Assembly: GCF_023898315.1 (NCBI RefSeq) | Contig: NC_064619.1 | Coordinates: 348,512,650-348,576,649, forward strand | Direction: 5' to 3' | DNA: 64,000 nt | DNA from: Schistocerca nitens | Lineage: Eukaryota > Arthropoda > Insecta > Orthoptera > Acrididae | Shown here: positions 1 to 11,640 of the stretch, piece after piece | How the letters are laid out: each line of letters opens with the position of its first letter | How positions within the stretch are numbered: position 1 is the first letter of the stretch | Position numbers and translations under genes: made by a program | Notes under the pieces: model-generated | The model's input: only the letters and a program-made list of their open reading frames with translations | What the model was told of the DNA's origin: nothing | Database searches by the model: none

Positions 1-669
1 GCGGCCGTAGACTTAGGTAATAAAATCAACATCTACAGCCGTCATTTGGATATCTAATTATATTGTAACAAGTTTTGGAGACCCAATATACGAACTTCAG
101 ACTTGCATGAATAAGTGATAATTAGGCAGCATCAACTTATCGATCGTGTAAAAAAAGATATTAAAAATAGAATAAAAGTCAATCACACTATGTCAGTGAA
201 TTTACCGTAATTATTCGACAAAAAGAAGAAAACAAGAGATTCATCCATTGTCACATACCTAAAACAGAATTATATGTAGTGTACCATAACGCATTTACAC
301 TTTTCGCGTTGTACAGATTTACTATTTATTAACAAAATCATTAACACTCGGTTACTCGCGCGGAGTACAAATGTCCTACATTGTCTTCCTAAACTTTATT
401 GTCCTATTGTTTGTAAAGTGGTGGGGTTAAAATTCTCAGTCTGACGTTCATGTCAGAGCCTGAACCTGCAGTACATGACGAGCGGAGACCTTCACGGACC
501 TTCTCGTACGAACGACTGAAGTCTTCTTTCTCATGTGGGCGCATGTATGTAATCCGCGCCAGTATCAAAGTACACTTTTTATGATGAGTAAAAATTTAAA
601 TTTCCATTCTAGTTGAAATGTTTTTTGATTGTTGAAGTTGTATTAGGTTACCATTATTGCTTAAGTATA
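1..669. other. No recognisable gene
   Basis: I see no coding stretch, tRNA-like box or clear repeat here. The last part lies directly upstream of the piggyBac-like frame and may be its 5' untranslated or terminal region, but I could not recognise a terminal inverted repeat. Confidence 0.5.
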
Positions 670-2640
670 ATGGCAGACCGCACTTCTGCTGAAATAATTT
701 CTAAGCAACTGCATGTTGACGACCCTTCCGATTGTGCTTCTGATCTACGCAACGGATATACTAGTGAGGATGATGATCAGCTAGACGAGCAAGCTGTAAA
801 CAATGTATTGGAAGAATCAGAAGAAGAAGAAAATGAGGACATGGATGACAACTTCAAGGCTAGTGATCAATCTAATCATTATTTTGGCAAAGATAAAACA
901 AAATAGAATGATGATACTGATCAGTGGTTTGTAGGGCGCTCAACTGCGCGGTTACCAGCGCCTGTACAAAGTCCCAAACGTTTACACAGTCCGGGTTTTA
1001 CACAATTCCACTCAAGCTACTGTCACGAATGATGATGATCATGAAATGAGGAGGACAACACAAACACGCAGTCCACGGGCAGAGAAAATCCCTAACGCTG
1101 CCGGAAACCGAACTCGGGACCCCGTGATCCACAGGCATCAGCGCTAGCTAGTAGACCACGAGTTGCGGACACAAAATAGAATAAATTACCGGATCGTCCT
1201 AACGTTAAAAAACGTCCAGCAATATCGCTATTCATGTTCCTGGTCCCAAAAGAGAAACCAAAATATTCTAAATCTGAAATCGACTGCATTAAGTTGACAG
1301 CTGATGACAAAGTAATAGATTTGATCGTCAAGACTACCAGTTATAAATCAGTAAAACATTTTTAGGGGGTGATATTCAAAATAAGCAAATGAATGTGAAA
1401 TGCACGCTCTTCTTGGTATACTTTTTGTCACTAGTAAGATAAAATCTTACAAAATGAATACTTGCAAAATATGGAACAACGAGAATGACACTGGGATTGA
1501 CTATATCAAGGAAGAGATTCCATCTCTTCCTTCGGTGCCTCAGATTGATGTCGTAAACACTAGATTTATGGATCTGGCGCTAGAAAACCATTAAAAGTAA
1601 TATCCTTTTGGAGATTACATCCCAGCTGATGAGCAGCTGGTAGATTTCCGTGAAAGAGGTCGATTCAGACAAGTCATGCCTAGTAAACCTGTGCATTATG
1701 GCCCAAAGGAATTTGTAGCAATGGATTACAAGATAATGTATACTACGAATAAAGAAATTCATCGTGGAGAACAGCTGGCGAGGTCTTTAGATGCAAGCAA
1801 AGAAGGAAAAGAGGTCTCCATGAGGATTGAGAAAGCAATTTTTGGCACAGGACCTAACATCACGAGCGATAGTAGGTTTACTAGCTACCCACTGATTCAA
1901 GAACTGCTTGAGAAAAAGACGACTTATGTTAGCACAATCAGACAACAAGAAAGAAAAACCTAAGGAATTTTTAACCAAAAAGTTTCCAAAAAGAAACACT
2001 TCTGTTCTCGGCTTTGGACATAATGTAACATTTGTATCCTGTTGCGATGGGGAAAAAACCCAGTAAGTTTAGTTTCAAGTATGCACAATGATACAGCCAC
2101 GTACTCAAAAACCAAACCAGAAATTGTAACATACTACAAGCTCACAAAAGTTGGGTTAGCGTACTGTATCAATTTTGTTCAAATAGTAAAATAGGAACTA
2201 CTAAAAGATGGCCAACAAAAAATTTTTACGATATTTTAAATACCTCTGCTTTGAATGCTTCACGCGTTTATTCAACATATAAGAGCCATAAAGAAGTGAA
2301 AAGAACTGATATCCCTGACGAAATCAGTTGGCAGATGGTGATACCTCATATTCAGGAACGGGTCAAACTGTCCGTGATACCCAGACAACTAAAATCTCGA
2401 TGAATGAAGTTGTTAGTAGAGTATCCAGAAGGAAAAACGAAAGAATTTGCAGTAAAGAAAGAGGGTTAGGGATTTTGCAAACTAGAAATAAATTCATACG
2501 AAGAGCGTATTCGAAACATAATGAATGGTTGTGTGTTAAACACTTGACAACTAACGTTTGTTTGTAAGAATAGCCCACGATTTAATATTGTACATATTTA
2601 CTCGGATAATTTTCTGTGTATTATGGGTTCCTCATCAAAG
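670..2640 (+). pseudogene. Broken piggyBac-like transposase
   Basis: PiggyBac transposases cut and paste DNA at TTAA sites using a DDD active site. The N-terminus (ATG at 670) is acidic with runs of Asp/Glu, as in the family. After a SINE insertion the frame resumes near 1235. Around 1625-1960 the catalytic core is clear: a DEQL block with the first Asp, then RGRFRQ- and PSKP-type motifs, then SDSRFTSYPL containing the second Asp (family form DNWFTS). A KPEIVTYYKLTK block near 2110-2150 precedes the place of the third Asp, but the frame is shifted there and that Asp is not readable. RWPTKIFYDIL near 2205 and a degraded C-terminus follow. There are many stops and frameshifts, so it cannot encode an active enzyme. 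A cysteine-rich C-terminal finger is not evident. Confidence 0.8.
1029..1171 (-). mobile_element. tRNA-headed SINE fragment inside the piggyBac relic
   Basis: Read on the minus strand it begins with a tRNA-like head (CTCGTGGTCTA as A box, a degraded GAGTTCGGTTTCC as B box) followed by GGGATTTTCTCTGCC, the same body start as the SINEs near 59.0 and 59.8 kb. It is short and diverged. It splits the piggyBac-like coding sequence and so is younger than it. Confidence 0.7.
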
Positions 2641-4429
2641 ACATTACTTATAATTACTTGTGTAAGTTTTCATGTTGTGAGTAGTAAAGAGGTGAAGTGG
2701 CGGAAACCCATTTTACGTTTAAAAAATTAAGTATGTAATCTGTTCCCTCCTTTCAGAAGTATGAAGAAACTAAATTACTTATGCGTCGAAAAGGAAGTAA
2801 AAACAAAATCAATGACTAAATACAAAATTAACATTTTTAACAGCGCCAGCATCTCTGTCTCCAAAGACAACGCGATCAGCGAAGGGTTAGTTAAATATTC
2901 ATCGCTTAAAAACTGGTTAGTTCGCTCCTCAACAGCAACAGTTAACCTGAGGAGAAGTTGGTAAGAGTGAGCACAGCGGATTGGCGTATTGTGCCAGCAT
3001 GAAACTATTATCGTCCACTGCGAACATTTAACGTAGCCAGAGGGGTCTACTGACGCCTGGTATCATCCCTGAGACCCATCCGAAGGAACGTACTGAAACC
3101 TCTGTGCCCAGCGAGTAGCGAGGACGACGGTTGGGCTGACATGATCGTGTTTAAGCCTCAAGAGGTCACAGAGTGTTGAGAGAGGCGGCCATGAACCACT
3201 GACGCAGCAGAGACGTGAGGCACGTGGCAGTTATCATCCTATAGTGCGCTTGCAAGGCACTTTTTTGAAGTATATCCTACAAAGAGAATAGCGGTAGTTG
3301 TGTTTCATTTTCGAGCCCTAGTTTTGCAAACTTATCCCGGCTTGTACTAGTCACCATTAAATACTTGCTTCTGTATTCCGTTATTCCTAAAACCAGTCTG
3401 CCACCGACTACTGGCCATTGTTTTATATTACAATTTTTGAGGGTAAGAAACATTTATATGATATGTTATCTTCGTCATAACTCACTCCGTTTGTGTTAAG
3501 CCACAATATGGATCCTCTTTTAATGTAAAATAACTTTATATGGCCTCATAAGTTGACTGAAACTCACTGTAACAACTTCTGTATTCGCAAAATAAATAGT
3601 TGTGCAATAGGCAAAGCTCCCTGTAACAGTGGAATACCGTGACAGTCAGACTAAAAGGGGGAGGGGGGGGGAGTGAGAAGAAGAAGTTTTTGCCTTATGC
3701 CCCACATTTAACTAACAATCGTTTTGGGTTCTTATTCCTATCTGGGTACATTTATCTTCTTCCTTAATAAGATTTAATGGTTATATTACACTTTTCGCTC
3801 TTTTATTGCTAGACATGAGAGATTGGAGGTTTCTCAACTGTGGAGACTGCTATTGTGAACCCACACAAAGCTTTAACATCTTTATTGATTAAACAGATTT
3901 TTCTCAAATTGACGAAAATGGTTTAGACTCAAGTTTTACACAAATATCCAATGCAAAACAGCTTATTAATTCCCTGGAGGGACTTCAATTGGTCTCCTAA
4001 ACTACATTTACTTGCGCCACACTGTTGGGATACGGTGGATAGGAATGGCAGAAAAATGTTATCATGTGTCACATTATCATACAGAGCACTCTTTTTCATT
4101 ACTAAGCGAGAGGCCAAACAAATGAGACCACCAGATGGTAGCGCTGTAGTGTCTCATAGTATAAAGCTTTACACTTTCTTTAAAAAAGACGATGTAAGTT
4201 AAGTTATTTATTTAAACTGGAAATTAATTAATGAACGTATTATTATGATGGAAATTTTTCTATTTGATAGGGGAGTAATTTTAGTCAGTTAGTTATGTCA
4301 TGTTTTGTAGATCATTTTCCCGATTATTTTATCAATATAAAGTGGGACAAGTCAGATTACAAGACATATATACACACACATGAATAGTGCTAATATTAAT
4401 GTTAGTGAAATGTTTAGTTCTCCACATGC
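2641..4429. other. No recognisable gene
   Basis: No supported coding sequence. The only notable feature is a guanine run near 3656-3671. A short open frame at 3951-4202 has no family signature that I recognise. Confidence 0.4.
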
Positions 4430-4435
4430 AATTAC

Positions 4436-7240
4436 AATTAGAGGTACTGTTTTTACCGTTTCTGAGACAGAAACTCGTCCGTGGAGTAGAAGGAGTTGAC
4501 CAAACGAAATGATTTTAAGCTAGATTTAAAACTTGATCTGCTACCTGCCAGACACTTTATGTTGTTGGGCAAATGATCAAAGATTTTTGTTGTTGAATAA
4601 TGTACTTCTTTCTGAGTAACTGACAGCTTCAATAACGGATGGAAAAGGTCATTTTTCCCTCTAGTGTTGTACGTATGAACATCACTGTTCTTCACGAATT
4701 GAGATGGGTTATTTGTAACGAATTTCATTAGCGAATATATGTACTCTGATTGTCCAGTAGAAATGCCTAACTCATTGAGAGGTGCCTACATGACGTCCTT
4801 GGGTGAATACCACTAATTATTCTCACTGCTCTCTTTCATGCAATCAGTACTTTATGTCTAAGTGGTGAGTTAACCCAGAAAACTATGCCGTAAGACATTA
4901 TTGAGTGGAAATATGGGAAGTACGTTAGGAGGCTGATCTCTTTATTACCAAAACTAGCTATTATACGAAGAGCGAAAGAAGCTGAACTTAGTTGTTTGAG
5001 AAGCTCAGTAATATGCTTCTTCCAGGGAACACCGAAAATTTTGGAGAATTCTACCTTGTTAACTGAGCCCTGTTCATATGCTACATCAACTGTCGGTACG
5101 ACTCTATTCGGTGTACAGAACTGGATATAGTGAGTTTTTTTCAAAGTTAAGGGAGAGTCCATTTTCTGAGAACCACTTAATAATTCTCTGAAAGACATCC
5201 TTAACAATATCTTCATCTGCTTTTGGGGAATGGGATTTATTATAACATTCGTGTCATCTGCTAAAAGTACTAGTTCCGCTTGCTGAACGTTAAGTGGGAA
5301 GTCATTCACATGAATAAGGAACAGCAGAGGACCTAAAATTGAACCCTGTGTGGCTCCCTTTGTGATAACTCCCCATTCACTAGAATTTACCACCTTCCCA
5401 ATATTATTTGTGCTATTCAGCACAACATTTTGCTTTCTGTTCATTAAGTATGATTCAAACCACCTGTGTATATAGCCTTCAATTCCATAAAACCTGAGTT
5501 TTTCTAAGAGTGTGACATGATCCACACAGTCAAATGGCTTGGAGAGATCACAACAAATAGCAAATGGTGATAATTTGTTATTTAGGGCTTGTACTATTTT
5601 ATGGGTAAATGTGTAGATAGCATTCTCAGTCGAGTAACCCTTCCAGAATCAGAACTCTGACATGCTTAGTAAATTATTTTCACTGAAATGTGAGACTACT
5701 CTTGAATACATAACTTTTTCGAATATTTTAGAAAATGAAGTCAACAGTAAGATTGGTCTACAAGTATTTAACTCACTCTTATCCCCTTTCGTATGAAGAG
5801 GTTTGAAAATAGCGTATTTCAATTTGTCTGGAAAAATTCCCTGTGCCAGCGAAGCATTACATATAATACTAAGGACTCCACTTATTAAATTACAATAACA
5901 CTTCAAAATTCTGTTTGAGACTCCATCAACACCACATTAGCTCTGGGTTTTCGGTATATTTATAATTCCCTTAATTTCAGTGGGGTATGTTGGTGCTAAT
6001 TCTAAAGGCCTAAAGTTCTGCAGAATGACATTTTTAACGTACTTTTTTGCCTCTTGAACTGAACCGTATTTTTGCAGCTACATTCAGGAACGATTGCTAA
6101 AAATACACACATCATCATCATATAGCTTTATTGCTATGGTATGCTGTGCACTGTTAGGTTGCTCCATCTACCATTTGACAATATTGCATATAGTTTTAAC
6201 CTTATTATGCACATTATTAATTTCTATCAGAACACATAAGCTTCTCGACTTCTTAATGACTTTCCTTAAGATATTACAGTATCTTTTGTATTAAGCAAGT
6301 AACGTCGGATCCTGACTTATTCTGGCGTGTCCATATATTTCCATCTTCCTCTTACATGATATCTTAATTCCCTTAGTAATCCATGGCTTACTTGACTTTG
6401 TAATGGCTTTTGGGATAACGTTTTGGGAAAGCACCTCTCAAATAATGAGAAAAACCTACCGTGGAATAAATTGAATTTGGCATCACCATCATTTTCTGTG
6501 TACACTTAATCCCATTCTCCCTCTCCTAGGCTGCACTTTAAGCTCTGTATCCTTTTCGCATTAATAAGCCTTCCTGCCTTGTATAAACCTGCCTGAATCC
6601 TGTAAGGTGCTACATGTCTTATTTCCATTAACTGTGCGTCATGATCAGATCACCCATTAACAACTGGGTACACATTAATTGTTTCTGTCTGAGTACTGTC
6701 TATGAAATTGTTATCGATAAGTGACCTACTATGCTGCTGCACACGAGTTGGAAAATTTACAACAGATACTATATTGAAACAACCAAACAAAGATTCTAGC
6801 CCATTTTTCCTGTCCGTATCTTTTAAGAAATCTACATTAAAATCATCACACACGACTAACTGCTTCTTTTCGTCTGACAGGTAGCTTAATAATGCCTCAA
6901 GATTTTTCATGAATAGCTGCAAGTTACCTTGAGGGGATCTCTAGATTGTTACAGTTACTATAGAAGTATATTGCAGTAGAAACTCACAAGCACATGCTTC
7001 ATGGATCTGATCTACACAAAAACTATTTGTTTCAATATTATTGACTTTGTGTCCAGTTTTTATATAAGTAGTAACTCCTCCTTTTACATGTTGACTCTAC
7101 ATGAATAAGATGCTAATCTGTAATCCCTTAAATTTAAGTTCTCCATCCCAGCGGTTACATGGTGTTCAGAGAGACACAAAACATCTAGACCTTCAGACTT
7201 TACCCCTTTTTCTAGGCATACCAGAAGCTCATCTATCTTC
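4436..7240 (-). mobile_element. Non-LTR retrotransposon, CR1/Jockey-like, decayed
   Basis: A minus-strand element with 5' end near 7240 and 3' end near 4436. Reading 5' to 3' it holds an apurinic-type endonuclease (about 7240-6650) with blocks DVLCLSEHH, HVKGGVTTY and VVCDDFNVDFL (the usual GDFN has become DDFN), then the reverse transcriptase. The C-terminal tail (about 4730-4453) shows the NPSQFVKNSDVHTYNTR and SFYSTDEFL blocks typical of these insect elements. Stops and frameshifts break it repeatedly. ORF1 is missing: the 5' side is cut by the SINE at 7241. Similar tail motifs occur in the element at 54.6-56.6 kb, suggesting a related clade. Confidence 0.8.
4836..5935 (-). pseudogene. Reverse transcriptase domain of the 4.4-7.2 kb element
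   Basis: This segment copied element RNA into DNA at the genomic target. Order of motifs on the minus strand: a FPDKLKYAIFKPLHTKGD-type block and RPILLLTSFSKIFEK near 5840-5720, QGSILGPLLFLIHVNDFP near 5355-5305, and the active-site LLADDTNVI near 5260-5240. The two catalytic aspartates are present. The part from 4836 to 5525 is open for 229 codons, but frames differ from the upstream part (5649-5906) and the intervening segment carries a stop. Confidence 0.8.
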
Positions 7241-7352
7241 AGAACGACATTTTCACTCTGCAGCTGAGTGTGCGCTTATATAAAACTTCCTGACCAATTA
7301 AAACTGTGTGCCGGACCGAGACTCGAACTCGGGACCTTTGCCTTGCCTTTGT
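7241..7352 (-). mobile_element. tRNA-headed SINE (GGGTAGCTCAG type), truncated
   Basis: The minus-strand copy shares its 3' part with the SINE at 21.7-21.9 kb: tail GCAGAGTGAAAATGTCGTTCTG, middle AAACTTCCTGACC, and an intact B-box side CCCGAGTTCGAGTCTCGG. The A-box half is lost or strongly altered after about 7345. It marks the 5' truncation point of the non-LTR element at 4.4-7.2 kb. Confidence 0.8.
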
Positions 7353-7384
7353 CTAGGAATTAGAGAATCATGTATGATAGTGCT

Positions 7385-9749
7385 AAAATATGGAGAGAGA
7401 GAGAATATAATGACAACGCAGAACGATTGATTCAAATTTGAGAAATTTTTGCTCTGAAAATTATAAACACATTTGTTAAACACAAGGATATTCATAAAAA
7501 TACTTGGCAACAGAATACTAGAGAAATTCGTTCTATAGTAAACTATATTATCGCTACACAGACAAGTAGTTTAAAGGCAGCAGATGTTAGACCTTACAGA
7601 GGTGCCTACCGTGTATCAGACCATCATCTAGTAAAAATTAAGAGTTTTGGCCATGGAACAATGCAAAGGACGGTACTAACAACACCAAAATGGACTACTG
7701 TTCATTACTGACAGGCTAAAAGATGAAACTATGCAAACAGTCTTTGCTGCCAGAATGGAAAGGACATTCTAATAATCACTCGAGGGGCGTACAGAGGAAA
7801 TTTATTAATACATAAAAACGAGTAGTATAAATATAGCAGCAGAGGAGCTGTGCATAATGGGAAACAATCACCTGTGCAACATACTGCTGGGTGGAGGAAA
7901 TAGAGATGGCAATTAAAGAAATGAGAAAAGCATTCAGCTAGTGGCTGAATAATAAATAGGAAGCAACAAGAGCAATTTTTAAGGAAAAGAAGAATGAAGT
8001 GATGACAAAAATAAGGTGAGTAAGGAATGAAGCATGTGAAAGGACATGTGCCAATGTCAGCTGCAAACTGGGATATGCGAGAGAGAAAGAATCGTGGTTA
8101 GTATTAAAAGGACTTCCGCAAGAGACGAAAGCGAAAATAATTCTTCAACTGATAACACCAAAGGAACAGGAAGAATATTTCCAGAAATTATTAAATGAGG
8201 ATATAGAAGAATATCCGGAGGAATGAACAGTGGTCAGTCAGGAAGGAAATGAGATCCAAATTTTAGAAAACGAGCTGAGTAGGGTATTAATAAAAAGGAA
8301 GAAAAATAAATCACCTGGAACAGACTGTATCAGTCTGGAGTTCTTAAAATATGTTAGTGGGGATAACATGTTTATTCAATAAAATGTTACATGGAGATTC
8401 AATACCTACAGAAATTAAGTTAGGATGTATTAATACCATATTTAAGAAAGGGGATCGATAAAGATACTCTAACTATCAAGAACTTTGTGTTATAGACACA
8501 TTAATGAGAATTTTTGGAAAATAATTGGGAATCAATTGGAAATAAATTTCAAAGTCCAGGAAGAACAATGTGACTTTAGATCAAGCATAGACCGTATTAT
8601 TGCATTACGGTAGACGTTAGAAGAAAAAAAGTAAATAAAAAAAGAAATCGGACTAATTTTCACAAATTTAGAAAAAACATACGATACTGTCCTGAGAAAA
8701 CCACTTTGTAAAGCATTACACATGGTGATCATAAAGGATACTTTAATTAAAATAACACAAGTAATATATAGACATGAATATGTCAAGTGAAAATTGGTGT
8801 TACACTTTCACATTACAGTAGAACAAGCAAGGGTCTACTACAAGGTCTACAAGGCTGCCCCATGTCACTAACAGTACTTAAAATCTGTATAGACATATGA
8901 CATGTCTCGTAAATATAATGGGATGGGGCTGGAAATTAAACATAGAGTTCATTTCCATAACTCATTATTTGCTGATGATGATGAAGCAGTTATAACACAA
9001 GGCGGGGATTATGTAAATTATGCATTTAATCACTTAGCAACGGAATATAGAAACTGGTGTTTGAAGATAAATTATAAGAAAACCGAACTCACTAATGATC
9101 CAGTTGACTTAGACACAGAATTAAAGAGAATTAAGAATGTCAATACATTGTTGTTTGGGACCCATTTTATGGATGGGAAAAATCACAGAGGTAGAAAATA
9201 ATAAAAAAGATTGCAGATGAAGAAATGTCACTGGGATACTCAACTCAATCTCAAGAAGCGAAATACAATAAAGCGAACCACAAGGATCATTCATATTTGT
9301 ATATATACTAAAGAGCATAATTATGTAGGGAGTGGAGACGGACGGACTACTAATCTGCAACACATAAAATTTTAAAGCAGTAGAAATAGACTTCGGGGGA
9401 AGATCAGAAAGAATTTCCAGGAAAGAGAAAATAATTATTAGAATAGAATTAAAAGAAAAAATACGTGACATGAAGAACAGAAGGAAGTTACAACGATACT
9501 GGCATGTAAGAAGAATGGAGTAAACTAGAAAACCGAAAATGATCCTGGAATGGGAACCAGATGGAAAGAGAAGAGGACGCCCTATGACGACCAGGCTCCC
9601 AAAAGCACAGTTAACAGTGAGAAAACTTGGCGCAGAGGAGGAAGATATACGAGATCGAAACACCTGGAGTGGCAAACAATGGAGATGAATTAAGATCTTA
9701 TGTAACAGATGTAATAATTTCGGGGTATTTGGTATGTCGGAGAAAATCC
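7385..9749 (+). mobile_element. Non-LTR retrotransposon (endonuclease-RT), decayed
   Basis: A plus-strand element truncated within its endonuclease: near 7430-7640 I read IINTFVKHKDIHKNTW, IRSIVNYIIATQ and VSDHHLVKIK, which are endonuclease C-terminal blocks. Linker RLKDETM and FAARMERTF follow, then the RT start NKSPGTDCISLEFLKY near 8310, the finger/palm part (LIFTNLEKTYDTV near 8655), and the active site NSLFADDDEAVI near 8960-8995. The end has the RRKLQRYWHVRRME and RRGRP blocks with weak conservation near 9480-9600. Stops and frameshifts are frequent. It ends against a T run that belongs to the neighbouring minus-strand element. Confidence 0.75.
8902..9201 (+). pseudogene. RT active-site fragment of the 7.4-9.7 kb element
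   Basis: Open for 99 codons. It contains HNSLFADDDEAVI, the fourth RT palm motif with both aspartates, followed by LKINYKKTEL, the usual thumb-proximal block. The preceding QG-L-P block (CLQGCPMSLTV-like, near 8845-8870) is out of frame. A relic only. Confidence 0.7.
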
Positions 9750-10895
9750 TTTTTTTTTTTAATTATGAATTTGGCCAGCTATGGACCGCATACAACTTAA
9801 GACTTATGGTGTTTCTTTTTCTTCCGTTCTTCCCAGTACTTCTTGATTTTCTCGCCAACTGCTCGTCTCTGCTCATCTGTCCACACTCTCTTGGGTCGAG
9901 GTTTTGGCGCATCTTCTTCATAGTTTGCGTTTTCTATAAGTAGCCTAAAGTTATTCCTGTCACGTATTGTTTCTTCTGTAACATGTATTTTGTTGGCGTC
10001 TTTCTTTACTGCTTCTATCCATCCTACAGTGTTTTTCAGCTTACTAACGTAATTAAAAATTTTCTTTGTAATACGTGTTTCTTCCATTCTTTTTAATTGT
10101 CCATAAAATTTTAGCCGTCTCTTCCTCATTGTATCTGTGACCTTTTCTGTATTTTTGTATAGGTCTTCATTTCTCCTTTTAATCCACCTATTTTCCTTGT
10201 TTTTCTCAGGACGTAGAATTTTTCTTAATATTTTTCTCTGTCTTTTTTCTAGTTCTCTTAAATCGCGTTTCTTATTCAATGTTAGGCACTCTGATCCATA
10301 TGTTGCTTGTGTCCTAATAACTGCATTATAATGTTTAATCTTTGCTTGTATGGATATTGATTTCTTATTGTAGTAGTTTTGTGTTAATTTATATGCAAAT
10401 TCCAACTTTTTTATTGTTTCTTTATTTGTTTGTGTTATGCAGTCCATTGGCTTGGATCCACTCCCCCAGGTATTTGAAGCTATCAACTCTTTTAATTTTT
10501 CCATACTTTGTTTTCATAAACTTTTCTGTATTATGTTTCTGTTCTATAAACTCGGTTTTTTCGTAGGATTTTTTTTAGCCCAGTCTTTTCAGCAATCTCG
10601 TGTAACATATGAAGCATAACTGTTGCGTCTGTTCGGTTTTCAGTTATCAATGCCATATCATCCGCAAAGGCTAAACAATTTACTTCAAATTTGTTCTTTC
10701 CTTGGCCCATGCTTATACCCTTTGTGCCTCTGTTTTTTAATGTGTTTTCCCATGTTTTTACTACTTTATCTAAAACCAAGTTAAAGAGAATTGGGGACAG
10801 TCCGTCACCTTGTCGAACTCCAGTTTTGATTTTGAATGGTTCAGAAATTTCGCCTTGAAACTTAATTCTTGAAAATTTGTTTATAGAAATTTCAC
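9750..10895 (-). mobile_element. 5'-truncated non-LTR fragment, RT palm to 3' end
   Basis: A minus-strand fragment beginning at about 10,895 inside the RT: FQGEISEPFKIKTGVRQGD, then LSPILFNLVLDKVV and CLAFADDMALITEN (both catalytic aspartates). A second open stretch (10,504-9797, 235 codons) carries the thumb and C-terminus, with QATYGSECLTLNKK, RKILRKI, RRLKFYGQLKRMEE and a basic Lys-rich tail. The run of ten T at 9750-9759 reads as a poly(A) tail on the minus strand, which fixes the 3' end. It meets the plus-strand element at 7.4-9.7 kb tail to tail. Compared with other copies here it is unusually intact: only one frame change over 1.1 kb. Confidence 0.8.
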
Positions 10896-11640
10896 AATAA
10901 ATAAATAAGAAATTTAAATGATGTTCTGACACCGCACTGCTCTGCCATATGATCGTTAGAATGTACCTCACAACCATAGCAACTGTAGCTCGTAACTGAA
11001 CCTCAACTTTAAACTAAAAATAATGAATTATACTCTGCGTCTATATTTCTCTCGTAACGGTTATATCCTTTCTGTAGCGGTGGACCATGCTACCATATAT
11101 TTGAAATAATCGGCATCTATCTGACTACACAACTAAGCACTTAATCAAACCATAAGGAAAAGTCAGAAATGTACCAAAATTTCTGACTTTGTATCAAATA
11201 TGCGTCCTAGTCCCAGTATTTCTGGCAAGATCTAAGCTTTTATTCTCGTCACTATGTCAGTCAGAAGACACATAGCCAAGCACATGGTATCAAAACCTAT
11301 CGCAAAGACAAACTTCCTAAAACCACATAAAATCTTCCAAAATCATTTTCATTATGCATCCACTTCCTGATACACTTTACACAATAGCCAAGAAGCATTT
11401 CAATGAGTATCAGCTACAATGATTTATGTCTACTGCACTTGGTGCGAAACATACAAGTCCTCGCTCCACAAAGAGAACTAACTGTAAGTCAAATAAAATT
11501 TCTTCAAAATTAACTATCATGACTGAGTTCAACTAAACATTTAAGGTAGCGGCTAGTTCAGATTTATCTCAAATAATACCGAAGTTCAGTATTCGCTCAA
11601 CCACGTTCCTTGGTACGCTGAATAATACCACAGTACTAAG
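10896..11640 (-). repeat. Unclassified dispersed repeat, copy A
   Basis: The reverse complement of this segment matches 58,843-60,100 in order over its length, once two SINEs are removed from that copy. Shared blocks include TACCAAGGAACGT, GTGGAGCGAG, GGTTTTGATA followed by CATGTGCTTGGCTATGTGT, and GAATAAAAGCTTAGAT. I estimate roughly 75-80% identity by eye. There is no coding sequence or recognised terminus. It lies between two non-LTR fragments that point away from each other's 5' sides. Confidence 0.75.

Noticed and set aside
670-2640. Functional domesticated piggyBac gene
   Set aside because: The third catalytic Asp region is frameshifted, a SINE interrupts the gene and there are many stops.
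9121-9675. 184-codon minus-strand frame over the plus-strand non-LTR tail
   Set aside because: Antisense to recognisable C-terminal blocks of the non-LTR element; hydrophobic composition is that of a reverse complement of an A-rich gene.
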